Made by a program: the position numbers and the translations under genes. From the NCBI GenBank assembly GCA_910587835.1, contig CAJUNQ010000010.1, positions 42,141 through 106,140 of the forward strand: a stretch of 64,000 nt of DNA, given 5' to 3'. The stretch comes from an uncultured Oscillospiraceae bacterium (GTDB lineage Bacteria; Bacillota; Clostridia; Oscillospirales; Acutalibacteraceae). The notes under the pieces are model-generated. The model was not told the DNA's origin. It did not search any database and saw only the letters and a list, made by a program, of their open reading frames with translations. This document shows, one piece after another, positions 1 through 8,626 of the stretch (position 1 is the first letter of the stretch; each line of letters begins with the position of its first letter).

Positions 1-641
1 AGCACATCGGCGGTTCCCAGACCGCCCTCCTGGCCGCCCTGCCACACATACAGCACTGCGCCGGGCTGATATTCCTCCACCCATTTCATATCCAGAATGC
101 CGCCGGTGTTGAGCACAACAGCCACCTTGTCAAAGGTCTTGCACACCAGCTCCAGCACCTGGCGTTCGGCCTGGGCCAACAGGTAGCTGCCCTCCTCCGC
201 CGAGCTGTCCTTGTCCTCGCCGGCGGTGCGGCCCAGAATAATCAGCGCGGCGTCGTTCTGGCCGCTGAGCTTTTTCACCAGGTCCGGGTCCAGGGGCATC
301 TCCTCCTGATACCAGGGCTCTGCTGCCCAGCCCTGGCCCACGTCAAAGGGGTGGTCCTGCAGCCAGGCTTCGTAGACTGCCTTGAGCTCTTCGTCCACCT
401 GCACCTGGCCGGAGGCCTCCAAAGCCTCTGTGATGGTGGGCACATGGGCCGTGTTGACCAGACCGCCGGAGCCAGTGCCGGACTTATAATAGTTGAACTG
501 GCTGCGGCCGAACACAGCGACCCGTGCGCCGGGGGCAAAAGGGAGCACCGGGCCCTGGTTGCGCAGGAGGACAGCGCCCTCGGCCACCGTCTCGCGGGCC
601 TTGGCCGCGTAGGCCTGCAGGTCGAATTGTTTCAGTTCCAT
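1..641 (-). CDS. Glycoside hydrolase family 3 beta-glycosidase, N-terminal part
   Basis: The first 213 residues of a GH3 enzyme (beta-glucosidase or beta-xylosidase type) that runs off the left edge of the window. The start is the ATG at 641-639, preceded by an AAAGGCGG ribosome site. The visible part carries the GH3 C-type domain at the N-terminus: LLRNQGPVLP near residue 28, then RSQFNYYKSGTGSGG near residue 47, RTAGEDKD near residue 140 and a VVLNTGG strand. This is the swapped domain order known from Ruminococcus albus-type enzymes, so the TIM barrel with the nucleophile Asp should lie outside the window. There is no signal peptide, so the protein is probably cytoplasmic and acts on imported oligosaccharides. 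Substrate cannot be decided from this part. Confidence 0.88.
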   Translation of the reverse strand, partial: MELKQFDLQAYAAKARETVAEGAVLLRNQGPVLPFAPGARVAVFGRSQFNYYKSGTGSGGLVNTAHVPTITEALEASGQVQVDEELKAVYEAWLQDHPFDVGQGWAAEPWYQEEMPLDPDLVKKLSGQNDAALIILGRTAGEDKDSSAEEGSYLLAQAERQVLELVCKTFDKVAVVLNTGGILDMKWVEEYQPGAVLYVWQGGQEGGLGTADV

Positions 642-699
642 GGAAATTCCGCCTTTCTGTTGAGTTTTCGGGGGGGATCAGGAGATGATTGTAGGTAAT

Positions 700-728
700 A
701 TTATACTACAAACTGGGGCGGTTGACAA
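700..728 (-). promoter_or_regulatory. SigA promoter of the GH3 gene
   Basis: Read on the minus strand, TTGTCA at 728-723 and TATAAT at 705-700 are separated by exactly 17 bp. The transcript would start about 52 nt before the GH3 start codon. No operator is obvious. Confidence 0.75.
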
Positions 729-782
729 TAGAAAAATAATAAAGATGGGATGGAAGTGCCGCTTGTTCTCTGAATGTACCTC

Positions 783-1182
783 CGGGAAACAGGACGCTCG
801 GAAGCTTTTGCTCCGCAAATCTTCCGCAGCCGCCAAGACCGCGCGTCTGCGCTCGCTGGCATCTGACGGGTATGCTGAAGGTATTCTTCTCTGAATTTGC
901 CGGCAGCAATCAGTCCGCTGGTCTCCCTTTGGTCGACCGCGCTAAGTTCGACTTGCCTGCGGCATCCGACTTGCCTGCGGCAAGTCGACGGCGGCGCAGC
1001 CTTACCCCGTCCTGACCACTCTGGGTAGGTAGACTTCTGCCTCGCACCTTTGCTTTCTGCGCCGCCTAAGGTCAAGGTCGTGGGGCTCTGCCCCACACCC
1101 TGCAACCTTTGAAAAGGTTAACGAAACTTTTTGTTCGCGCTCTTTTGCTTCTTCTTCGCTCTGGCTTTTTCGCCCGCGTTGT
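783..1182 (+). repeat. Dispersed intergenic repeat, copy 1
   Basis: Several blocks are shared in the same order and orientation with 37520-38020: 821-859 matches 37582-37620; 913-938 matches the region from 37748; the palindrome CGACTTGC-N5-GCAAGTCG at 967-987 matches 37798-37818; the segment from 1042 matches that from 37873; and 1104-1152 matches 37945-37993. The blocks are separated by diverged stretches of similar length. No reading frame is conserved between the two copies, so this is a non-coding repeat that fills the intergenic region upstream of purL. Confidence 0.7.
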
Positions 1183-1220
1183 CAGTTTTTCGTTTCCCCC
1201 TTTTCTTCTTCCCCTTCTTG

Positions 1221-1229
1221 TGCTATAAT
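1221..1229 (+). promoter_or_regulatory. Probable purL promoter (extended -10)
   Basis: TGCTATAAT at 1221-1229 is an extended -10 box 38 bp before the purL start. The -35 position at 1201-1206 is poor (TTTTCT), which fits an extended -10 promoter. I found no guanine riboswitch or PurR-like box nearby. Confidence 0.5.
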
Positions 1230-1267
1230 ACCCCCATAAGCAACCCGCCAAAATGGAGGTATTTTCT

Positions 1268-4200
1268 ATGGTCACTCGTGTTTTTGTTGAAAAAAATCCC
1301 GGCTTCGACGTGGAAGCCCAGGGTATGCTGGCCGACCTGCGGGACAACCTGGGCCTGCACCGCCTGCAGCGCGTCCGCATTCTCAACCGCTACGATGTGG
1401 AGGGCCTTACCCCCGGCCAGTTCGCCCTGGCCCGCGACACTATCCTCTCAGAGCCCAACATGGATACCGTCTATCCCGCCGCTTTTGTCCTTCCCTCAGA
1501 GTACCAGGTCTTTGCCATGGAGTATCTCCCCGGCCAGTACGACCAGCGGGCCGACTCTGCTGCCCAGTGCGTCCAGCTGCTCACCCAGGGGGAGCGTCCT
1601 GCGGTGGCCAGCGCCAGGGTCATCGGCCTGCTGGGCGGCCTCTCTGCCGAAGAGCTGGACAAGGTGAAATCCTATCTCATCAACCCCGTGGAGTCCCGGG
1701 AGGCCTCTATGGACCTACCCGACAGTCTGGACCTGAACGCCCCCGAGCCCGCCAATGTGGCCCGGGTGGCTGGCTTTACCCAGTGGGAAGACGGGGAGAT
1801 GAAGGCCTATTATGACAGCATGGGCTTTGCCATGACCCTTGACGACCTGTGCTTCTGCCGGGACTACTTCCGGGACGAGGAGCGCCGGGACCCCTCTGTC
1901 ACCGAGCTGCGGGTGATCGACACCTATTGGAGCGACCACTGCCGCCACACCACCTTCCTCACCCGGCTGCACAGCGTCGACGTGGAGGACGGCCCTTTGA
2001 AGCAGGCTGTGGAGCAGGCCCTGAAGGAGTATCTCTCTCTGCGGGAGGAGCTCTATGGGCCGGACACGGACCGGCCTGTCTCTTTGATGGACATGGCCAC
2101 CATTGGCGGCAAATACCTGCGGAAAAAGGGCCTGTGCCCAGACCTGGATGTAAGCGATGAGATCAACGCCTGCTCCATCGAGGCCCCTGTCACCATTGAC
2201 GGCCAGACCGAGACCTGGCTTATTCAGTTCAAAAACGAGACCCACAACCACCCCACAGAGATTGAGCCCTTTGGCGGCGCGGCCACCTGCCTGGGCGGGG
2301 CCATCCGGGACCCTCTGTCCGGCCGGGCCTATGTGTACCAGGCCATGCGTGTCACCGGCTCGGGAGACCCCACCCTGCCCTTTGAGAAGACCCTCCCCGG
2401 CAAGCTCCCCAGCAGGAAGATCACCACCGGCGCGGCGGCGGGATATTCCAGCTACGGCAACCAGGTGGGCCTTGCCACCGGCCAGGTCACCGAGCTCTAC
2501 CACCCCGGCTACACGGCCAAGCGTCTGGAAATCGGCGCGGTCATCGGCGCGTCTCCCAAGAGCAATGTGCGCCGGGAGGAGCCCGCCCCTGGGGACATTG
2601 TGGTGCTGCTGGGCGGCGCCACCGGCCGGGACGGCATTGGCGGGGCCACAGGCTCCAGTGTGGCCCACACCAAAAAGTCTGTGGAGGTCTGCGGCGCCCA
2701 GGTTCAAAAGGGCAACCCGCCCACCGAGCGGAAGATTCAGCGGCTGTTCCGCAATGCCCAGGCGGCACGGCTGATCAAACGCTGCAACGACTTCGGCGCA
2801 GGGGGCGTGTGCGTAGCCATTGGCGAGCTGGCCCCTGGCCTGCAAATCGACCTGGATCAGGTCCCCAAAAAATATGAGGGCCTAGACGGCACGGAGCTGG
2901 CCATCTCCGAGAGCCAGGAGCGCATGGCTGTGGTGCTGGCCCCGGAGGATGTGGACGCCTTCAAGGCCCTGGCCGCTGCCGAGAACCTGGACGCCCAGAG
3001 CGTGGCAGTGGTCACTCAAAGCCCCCGGCTGCAGATGCAGTGGCGCGGAGACCGGGTGGTGGACCTGTCCCGGGCATTTTTGGACACCAACGGCGTCACC
3101 CAGAATGCCAATGCCCGTATTACCGCCCCCCAGGGCAGCTGCTACCTGACCAGCCTGCCGGAGGCTCTAAAGGGCAAGTCCGGCACAGAGGCCCTGCTGG
3201 CCAACATGGCCCGGCTGGAGGTCTGCGGCCAGAAGGGGCTCTCTGAGCGGTTTGATTCCAGCATTGGCGCAGGCACGGTGCTTATGCCCTTTGGCGGGGC
3301 GTATCAGCTCACCCCCGAGGAGGCTATGGCCGCCCGGGTGCCTGTGCTCACCGGTGAAACCGACGACGCCACGGCCATGGCCTACGGCTTCATCCCTGGG
3401 GTGTCCAGCTGGTCCCCCTTTATGGGCGCGGCCTATGCGGTAGTAGAGAGCCTCTCCAAGCTGGCCGCCATTGGGGCCGACCCTCTGAAGGCCCGGCTCA
3501 CCTTCCAGGAGTATTTCCCCCGGCTCCACGACGACCCCGCCCGCTGGGGCCAGCCCGCCGCTGCCCTGCTGGGGGCTCTGTCCGCCCAGACCGGTATGGG
3601 CCTGCCTGCCATTGGCGGCAAGGACAGCATGTCCGGCTCCTTTGAGGACCTGGACGTGCCCCCCACGCTGGTGAGCTTTGCCGTGGCCATGACAAAGGCC
3701 AGCCGCACCCTGTCGGCCTGCGTCAAGCGCCCGGGCGCAAAGCTGGGCCTGCTGCCCGTGCCCACCACTGCTGACGGTATGCCGGACTGGGAGAAGCTGA
3801 AGAAGCTCTACCGGCAGGTACTGGCCCACATCCACTGTGGGGACATTACTGCCGCCGGAGTGGTCCGGGAGGGCGGCGCGGCTGCCTGTGTGCTGCGCAT
3901 GTGCTTTGGCAATCAGCTGGGCTTCAAGTTTGAGCAGGGCCTCTCCCCACAGACCCTCTACGCTCCCCTTCAGGGCGCGCTGGTGGTGGCTGTGTCCCCT
4001 GAGGCTGAGATGGAATACGGCCAGCTGCTGGGCCACACCACCGGCAGCGGCCAGGTGGAGCTGGACGGCGAGAAAATCTCCATAGACAAGCTGACTGCCG
4101 CCTGGATGGGCGCCCTGGAAAAGGTCTTCCCCAACCAAGCTGCTTTGGCCCCGCTGCCCGCCGACGTGCCCCTGTACACCCAGCGCAGCGCAGCCGCCCC

Positions 4201-5014
4201 GGCGATCAAGGCGGCGCGGCCCCGGGTGGTGATTCCCGCCTTTCCGGGCACCAACTGCGAGGTGGACTCGGCCCGGGCCTTTGAGAAGGCAGGGGCCGAG
4301 GCTGAGGTGCTTATTGTCCGCAACCTGACCCCGGCAGACATTGAGGACACCATCCGGCGGTTAGAGCAGGCCATCCGCCGCAGCCAGATGATTATGCTCC
4401 CCGGCGGCTTCTCAGGGGGCGACGAGCCGGAGGGCTCGGGCAAATTCATTGCCACCACCCTGCGCAACCCCCTCATTGCCGACGCGGTCACCCACCTGCT
4501 GGACCAGCGGGACGGGCTGATTCTGGGCATCTGCAACGGCTTCCAGGCGTTGATCAAGGTTGGGCTGGTGCCCTATGGCAAAATCACCCCGCCGGACCCC
4601 AAGGCCCCCACCCTCACCTTTAACTCTCTGGGCCGGCATGTGTCCCGCATGGTATACACCCGGGTGACCAGCGTCAAATCGCCCTGGCTGCGGGGGGTAC
4701 ACGCCGGGGACGTCCATACCATTCCCGTGTCCCACGGCGAGGGCCGGTTTGTGGCAGACCAGGCGGCGTTGGAAATGCTCATTGCGGGTGGGCAGATTGC
4801 CACCCAGTATGTGGACCTGGACGGGGCCGTCAGCGGGGACATTGTGTGGAACCCCAACGGCTCGGTGTGCGGCATTGAGGGCATCACCAGCCCGGACGGC
4901 CGGGTGCTGGGCAAAATGTGCCACTCAGAGCGCCGGGGCCGGGAGCTGTACCGGAATGTCCCCGGCCACAAGGACCAGAAGCTGTTCAAGTCCGGCGTGG
5001 AGTATTTCCAGTAA
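1268..5014 (+). CDS. purL: Phosphoribosylformylglycinamidine synthase (large PurL)
   Basis: Converts FGAR, glutamine and ATP to FGAM, the fourth step of de novo purine synthesis, in the cytoplasm. At 1248 residues this is the large single-chain form with synthetase and glutaminase fused. Visible signatures include DTYWSDHCRHTTF and KNETHNHPTEIEPFGG in the synthetase half. At the C-terminus a class I amidotransferase domain shows PAFPGTNCE, LPGGFSGGDE, the nucleophile Cys in GICNGFQ and the His/Glu pair in SHGEGRF. ATG at 1268 is chosen because GGAGG at 1255-1259 sits 8 nt before it; an in-frame ATG at 1253 would overlap that ribosome site. No other pur genes adjoin it; a repeat and a hairpin terminator flank it. 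Confidence 0.97.
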   Translation: MVTRVFVEKNPGFDVEAQGMLADLRDNLGLHRLQRVRILNRYDVEGLTPGQFALARDTILSEPNMDTVYPAAFVLPSEYQVFAMEYLPGQYDQRADSAAQCVQLLTQGERPAVASARVIGLLGGLSAEELDKVKSYLINPVESREASMDLPDSLDLNAPEPANVARVAGFTQWEDGEMKAYYDSMGFAMTLDDLCFCRDYFRDEERRDPSVTELRVIDTYWSDHCRHTTFLTRLHSVDVEDGPLKQAVEQALKEYLSLREELYGPDTDRPVSLMDMATIGGKYLRKKGLCPDLDVSDEINACSIEAPVTIDGQTETWLIQFKNETHNHPTEIEPFGGAATCLGGAIRDPLSGRAYVYQAMRVTGSGDPTLPFEKTLPGKLPSRKITTGAAAGYSSYGNQVGLATGQVTELYHPGYTAKRLEIGAVIGASPKSNVRREEPAPGDIVVLLGGATGRDGIGGATGSSVAHTKKSVEVCGAQVQKGNPPTERKIQRLFRNAQAARLIKRCNDFGAGGVCVAIGELAPGLQIDLDQVPKKYEGLDGTELAISESQERMAVVLAPEDVDAFKALAAAENLDAQSVAVVTQSPRLQMQWRGDRVVDLSRAFLDTNGVTQNANARITAPQGSCYLTSLPEALKGKSGTEALLANMARLEVCGQKGLSERFDSSIGAGTVLMPFGGAYQLTPEEAMAARVPVLTGETDDATAMAYGFIPGVSSWSPFMGAAYAVVESLSKLAAIGADPLKARLTFQEYFPRLHDDPARWGQPAAALLGALSAQTGMGLPAIGGKDSMSGSFEDLDVPPTLVSFAVAMTKASRTLSACVKRPGAKLGLLPVPTTADGMPDWEKLKKLYRQVLAHIHCGDITAAGVVREGGAAACVLRMCFGNQLGFKFEQGLSPQTLYAPLQGALVVAVSPEAEMEYGQLLGHTTGSGQVELDGEKISIDKLTAAWMGALEKVFPNQAALAPLPADVPLYTQRSAAAPAIKAARPRVVIPAFPGTNCEVDSARAFEKAGAEAEVLIVRNLTPADIEDTIRRLEQAIRRSQMIMLPGGFSGGDEPEGSGKFIATTLRNPLIADAVTHLLDQRDGLILGICNGFQALIKVGLVPYGKITPPDPKAPTLTFNSLGRHVSRMVYTRVTSVKSPWLRGVHAGDVHTIPVSHGEGRFVADQAALEMLIAGGQIATQYVDLDGAVSGDIVWNPNGSVCGIEGITSPDGRVLGKMCHSERRGRELYRNVPGHKDQKLFKSGVEYFQ

Positions 5015-5082
5015 TCCGAACTCACCCTGTCTTCTGGTCTCATTAAGGAGCCATACCTTTGTGAGCGAATCCGTATCAATAG

Positions 5083-5135
5083 AAAAAGCCCGAGGGCTGC
5101 GTCAGGGCACGCGGCCTTCGGGCTTGCTTTTTGGT
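5083..5135 (+). terminator. Terminator after purL (first copy of a duplicated hairpin)
   Basis: A-run, then a GCCCGAGGG / CCTTCGGGC stem extended by GCG pairing, then TTGCTTTTT. It is flanked by A and T runs on opposite sides and could stop transcription in either direction. It is one of two copies created by a tandem duplication (second copy at 5324-5376). Confidence 0.75.
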
Positions 5136-5323
5136 TGTTTTGTTGGCGTACTGTCAGGCCTTTTTGCGGCAGTTCTCCGGGGGTTGCGCTGTCCTCCTAT
5201 CAAAAAATGCCCCGGTTATACTTGAACTGCGCGTACAGAATGAAGCCCAGTCCCACAGCCAGCCCCGCCGAATCATAAAGAAAAGTGTCTCCAAGTGGAA
5301 CTGCGCCAAATCCGTATCAATAG

Positions 5324-5376
5324 AAAAAGCCCGAGGGCCGCGTCAGGGGGCGCGGCCTTCGGGCTTGCTTTTTGGT
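5324..5376 (-). terminator. Terminator of the SPFH operon (second hairpin copy)
   Basis: Same hairpin as at 5083-5135, with GCCCGAGGGCCGCG pairing with CGCGGCCTTCGGGC. Read leftward it is followed by a T-run formed by the AAAAA at its left edge. It lies about 60 bp after the stop codon of the 101-residue membrane protein. Confidence 0.75.
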
Positions 5377-5437
5377 TGCTTTGTTGGCGTACTGTCAGGC
5401 CTTTTTGCGGCAGCTCTCCGGGGGTTGCGCTGTCCTA

Positions 5438-5743
5438 TCAAAAAATGCCCCGGTTATACTTGAACTGCGCGTACAGGATGAAGCCCAGTCCCACAGCCAG
5501 CCCTGTCAGAATGATAAAGAAAAGTGTTTCCAAGTGGAACAGCATCAGAAGGACCGCAGTTAAGACAATGGACATACCGATTGCCAGCGTGCCAAGCCCC
5601 ATAAGCCGTCCATACCTGGGCGCGTCCTCTGGGCTGACTTTGCGCCGGTGGTACCTGTGCACTGTGGCAGGGTTTCCCCTCAGGCCCGGGATGCTCACCA
5701 ATACCAGGAGCAGCCCCATGATCAGCAAGGGCGAATATTTCAT
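5438..5743 (-). CDS. Small two- or three-helix membrane protein
   Basis: 101 residues, unrecognised. An N-terminal helix (about residues 4-20) is followed by a basic, histidine-containing stretch (HRYHRRKVSPED) and two more hydrophobic helices (about 48-68 and 72-92) with a short tail. The layout resembles small DUF3784-like membrane proteins, but I would not assign the family. Its start overlaps the stop of the ribbon-helix-helix gene by 4 nt (ATGA), so it is the last gene of the SPFH operon. Its 3' part is duplicated just downstream. Confidence 0.7.
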   Translation of the reverse strand: MKYSPLLIMGLLLVLVSIPGLRGNPATVHRYHRRKVSPEDAPRYGRLMGLGTLAIGMSIVLTAVLLMLFHLETLFFIILTGLAVGLGFILYAQFKYNRGIF

Positions 5744-5967
5744 TTCTGTCCCTCCTTGTCCTCCCCATCCGGGGCCCAGTCGGGCAGGGGCGGCGGGCCC
5801 TTTTTACGGCCTGCCTTTCGTTTGCGGACGCATTCTGTCAGCAAAAACTCAATCTGCCCGTTAATGGAGCGGAAGTCGTCCTCCGCCCACTCCGCCAGTT
5901 CCTTCCACAGGCTGGGGGAAATCCGAAGCAGGAGCTGCTTTTTGGACTTGTCGTTCTTTTCCTCCAT
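5740..5967 (-). CDS. Arc-like ribbon-helix-helix protein
   Basis: 75 residues. The core QLLLRISPSLWKELAEWAED followed by SINGQIEFLLTECVRK has the strand-helix-helix pattern of Arc/MetJ-type DNA-binding proteins, with a basic, proline-rich tail. A role as repressor of its own operon is inference. It sits between the SPFH gene (18 bp upstream) and the small membrane-protein gene (4-nt overlap), so the three are probably co-transcribed. No toxin partner is evident. Confidence 0.75.
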   Translation of the reverse strand: MEEKNDKSKKQLLLRISPSLWKELAEWAEDDFRSINGQIEFLLTECVRKRKAGRKKGPPPLPDWAPDGEDKEGQK

Positions 5968-5985
5968 GGGTATCCCCCCGGTCTG

Positions 5986-7014
5986 TTAATAGATCGAGCC
6001 GCTGTTAACCACAGGCTGGGCGTCCTTGCTGCCGCAAAGCACCACCAGCAGGTTGCTGACCATTGCGGCCTTGCGCTCATCGTCCAGGTCTACCACCTGG
6101 TCGGCGTTCAGCTGGTCCAGGGCCATCTCCACCATGCCCACGGCCCCCTCCACAATCTTTTTGCGGGCGGCCACAATGGCCTCGGCCTGCTGGCGCTGCA
6201 GCATGGCGGCGGCAATCTCCGGGGCATAGCTCAGGTGGGTGATGCGCACCTCCAGAATCTCCAGCCCGGCAATGGCCACCCGCTCCTGCAGGTCCTGGGT
6301 CATCATGGCGGCAATCTCCTGGCTGCTGCCCCGCAGGGTCTTCTCGTTCTGGTCCTCCTCGTCAAACAGGTCGTAGGGGTACATGCGGGCAATGTTGCGG
6401 GTGGCAGAGTCGCACTGGGTGGAGAGGAAGGTGCGGTAGTTCTGCACATTGAACACAGCCTTGGTGGTGTCCACAATGCGCCAGATGACAATGGTGCCGA
6501 TAATAATGGGGTTGCCCCGCTCATCGTTGACAGTCTGCTTCTCGTTGTTCAGGGTCATGGTCTTCAGGCTGATTTTCTTGCTGCTGCCCACATAGCTGAA
6601 GCTGCCGTTTGCATTGCCGGTCCAGCGACTTTCTGCGCCGGGGTTGATGCCGGAACAGAAGATGTTGGTCCAGTAGAAGCCGTCCTTCTTCAGGGTGCCG
6701 TAGTATTTGCCGAACAGGGTGAGCACCAGAGCCTCGTTGGGGTTGAGCACCTTGAAGCCCGCGCAGAGAAAGGAGCCTGCCACAATGGCCAGAATGCCCC
6801 CAAACAACATCACCATGCCCAGGGCGCTGACAGCTTCTTCGTTGCTCATTTCTGCGGCATAGCGCACCAGCTCCATAATGCCCAGCACCATCAGGGCCAC
6901 ACCGGCCGCAAAGACCAGCAGCACCACAAGCAGCATGGCAAAGCCGCCGTAGGCCTTGGCAGGCTTTTCGGTATAGCGATTGATGTTTTTTTCGGCGTTC
7001 TCGTTGTTTTCCAT
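5986..7014 (-). CDS. SPFH (band 7/stomatin-like) membrane protein
   Basis: 342 residues. Two hydrophobic helices (about residues 23-50 and 66-88) are followed by an SPFH domain beginning NPNEALVLTLFGKYYG and running through WRIVDTTKAVF, the QERVAIAGLEI segment and a helical coil rich in Ala, Gln and Glu. Such proteins oligomerise on the inner membrane face and organise membrane microdomains; the specific role here is unknown. ATG at 7014 is chosen over an in-frame GTG at 7032 because AAGGGG lies 8 nt before the ATG. It is the first gene of a three-gene operon. Confidence 0.88.
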   Translation of the reverse strand: MENNENAEKNINRYTEKPAKAYGGFAMLLVVLLVFAAGVALMVLGIMELVRYAAEMSNEEAVSALGMVMLFGGILAIVAGSFLCAGFKVLNPNEALVLTLFGKYYGTLKKDGFYWTNIFCSGINPGAESRWTGNANGSFSYVGSSKKISLKTMTLNNEKQTVNDERGNPIIIGTIVIWRIVDTTKAVFNVQNYRTFLSTQCDSATRNIARMYPYDLFDEEDQNEKTLRGSSQEIAAMMTQDLQERVAIAGLEILEVRITHLSYAPEIAAAMLQRQQAEAIVAARKKIVEGAVGMVEMALDQLNADQVVDLDDERKAAMVSNLLVVLCGSKDAQPVVNSGSIY

Positions 7015-7062
7015 AGGTATTCCCCTTTTCACTCTTGATTATGTTGATTGCCTTACGATATT

Positions 7063-7091
7063 ATTATAATATCATTTTGTGAGACTGTCAA
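7063..7091 (-). promoter_or_regulatory. SigA promoter of the SPFH operon
   Basis: On the minus strand TTGACA (7091-7086) and TATAAT (7068-7063) are separated by 17 bp: a full consensus match 50 bp before the start codon. Confidence 0.85.
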
Positions 7092-7400
7092 GAGAAAAAT
7101 GAAACGCGGACAAAAAAAATATTTGCAAAAATCGCCCGGTGGGACATTTACCGTAAGGGGTTCTCATTCAGCGGCGGCGAAGCGGATACCCGGCAATGCC
7201 CTTAAGTCCTGAACGTTGGGGGGAGTCCCGACTGCTTGGCTCAAAGTCAGGTGGAGAGACTATTCTGTCCCCCAACGAGTCGAGGCCAGACGAGACGGAG
7301 CCTTGGGCTCCGCTACCCGCGCAAAGCGTCGAGTGCGCTATCGCTAATATGGGCTCGTGTGCCAAGGGCCGCCGCATAACAAACCCCAGCCGGCAAAAGC
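7092..7400. other. Intergenic region without recognised gene
   Basis: About 310 bp between the SPFH promoter and the potD terminator. It is GC-rich from 7160 to 7380 with no good start and ribosome site for any frame. Short frames exist on both strands but show no recognisable protein. I see no tRNA or known riboswitch. Confidence 0.5.
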
Positions 7401-7436
7401 AAAAGAGCGGGACAGGCCCCAGGGCCCGCCCCGCTC
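7401..7436 (-). terminator. Terminator of the potABCD operon
   Basis: On the minus strand GAGCGGG...CCCGCTC forms a long GC stem followed by TTTTGCTTTT, starting 4 bp past the potD stop. Confidence 0.8.
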
Positions 7437-7439
7437 GCT

Positions 7440-8624
7440 TTATGCCAGCTCTCTCTTTCGTTTTCTCCGCTTATAGATGATAATGGCGATATATACCGCC
7501 AAAAAGCCCATAATAATGGCCACCAGCAGCGCCGATTCCCCCGGCCCCCCCATTTTCACCTCTGCCCACAGCTTGTCCAGCAGGGCGGAGGTTCCGTCAG
7601 GCAGGTTCACAAAGACCTGGGTCTTGTCCAGGGTCTCCTGGTCCGGGTAGTACAGGGGGCTCTCCACCACCTCCGGGTCAAGATAGGCCTTGGCGGCGGT
7701 CTCCGGGGTGGAATAGCCTACATAGTCCATGTTGGCCCCGGCAATCTCCGGGTCGCAGAGAAAGTTGATGTACTCCTCCGCCTCCTTCTTGTGGCTGGCC
7801 GTAGCAGGCACACAAATAGCGTCCACAAAGAAGTTAGTGCCCTCCTCTGGCACGGCAAAGGCAATGTTGTCCGAGTTGTCCATCAGAATCGCCGCGTCCC
7901 CGGCATAATAGGGGGCCAGCCAGGCCTCGCCGCTCTCCATCTTGTCAAAAATCTGGTCCATAACATAGGCCTGCAGCAGGGGCTTCTGCTGCTTCAGCAG
8001 CGTTGCTGCCTCCTGCCAGTCCTGCTCTTCCGTGCCGTTTACATTTTGCCCCAGCATGAACTGGGCAATGGCAAAGCTGTCCCTGGGGTTGTCGAACATG
8101 AGAATCTTCCCGGCGTACTGTTCGTCCCACAGGGCATTCCAGCTGGTGACCTCCTCCACATACTCTGTGTTGTAGAAGACGCCCACCACCCCCCAGGTGT
8201 AGGGGACAGAGTAGAGGTTCTCCGGGTCATAGTCCGGGTTGCGGAACTGGGGATCGATATAGGAGAAGTTGGGAATATTCTCAAAATCCAGCTGGGCCAG
8301 CATTCCCTCGTCAATCAATCGGGAGACCATATAGTCTGAGGGGATGATGATGTCATAGTCCGCCCCGCCCCCTGCCAGCTTGGAGTAAAGGGACTCGTTG
8401 CTGTCAAAGGTGGTGTAGTTGACCTGAATGCCTGTGCGCCGGGTAAACTCCGCGTTCACATCCATGGACTCATCCGTGCCGTTGGCGATGTATTCGCCCC
8501 AGTTATACACATTGATGGTGACCCCCCGGCTGGGAGCCTCCCCGCTGTCCGCCCGGGCAGCGGGGGACAGCATGCCCCCCCAGAGCGTCAGGGCCAGCAG
8601 AAAAAATGCAGTGAAGCGTTTCAT
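7440..8624 (-). CDS. potD: Polyamine ABC transporter substrate-binding protein PotD
   Basis: Extracytoplasmic receptor for spermidine/putrescine import. A signal peptide (about residues 1-28, basic then hydrophobic, AARA cleavage region) is followed by the PotD signature INVYNWGEYIANG, then IQVNYTTFDSNE and YDIIIPSDYM. It has no lipobox cysteine. Instead the C-terminus carries a hydrophobic helix (about 362-383) followed by KRRKRKRELA, which predicts anchoring to the membrane by its C-terminal end. ATG at 8624 is preferred; a GTG at 8630 overlapping the potC stop is the alternative. Last gene of potABCD. Confidence 0.93.
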   Translation of the reverse strand: MKRFTAFFLLALTLWGGMLSPAARADSGEAPSRGVTINVYNWGEYIANGTDESMDVNAEFTRRTGIQVNYTTFDSNESLYSKLAGGGADYDIIIPSDYMVSRLIDEGMLAQLDFENIPNFSYIDPQFRNPDYDPENLYSVPYTWGVVGVFYNTEYVEEVTSWNALWDEQYAGKILMFDNPRDSFAIAQFMLGQNVNGTEEQDWQEAATLLKQQKPLLQAYVMDQIFDKMESGEAWLAPYYAGDAAILMDNSDNIAFAVPEEGTNFFVDAICVPATASHKKEAEEYINFLCDPEIAGANMDYVGYSTPETAAKAYLDPEVVESPLYYPDQETLDKTQVFVNLPDGTSALLDKLWAEVKMGGPGESALLVAIIMGFLAVYIAIIIYKRRKRKRELA

Positions 8625-8626
8625 TT

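Larger units (their letters stand above)
5068..5541. repeat. Tandem direct duplication, about 235 bp per copy
   Basis: Copy 1 (5068-5301) and copy 2 (5309-5541) match almost base for base and differ by a few substitutions and small indels (3, 1 and 1 nt). Each holds a hairpin terminator and the 3' end of the small membrane-protein gene encoded leftward at 5438-5743. Only copy 2 is connected to the complete gene. In copy 1 the indels break the frame, so it is a decaying duplicate rather than a gene. Confidence 0.85.

Noticed and set aside
642..1267. A purine riboswitch before purL
   Set aside because: I looked for the conserved loop motifs of the guanine/adenine class and did not find them; the region is taken up by a dispersed repeat.
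1715..2845. A 376-codon frame antisense to purL
   Set aside because: Overlaps the conserved PurL synthetase domain; no start site.
5068..5301. Second copy of the small membrane-protein gene
   Set aside because: Only the 3' end is duplicated and indels break the frame; there is no start or promoter.
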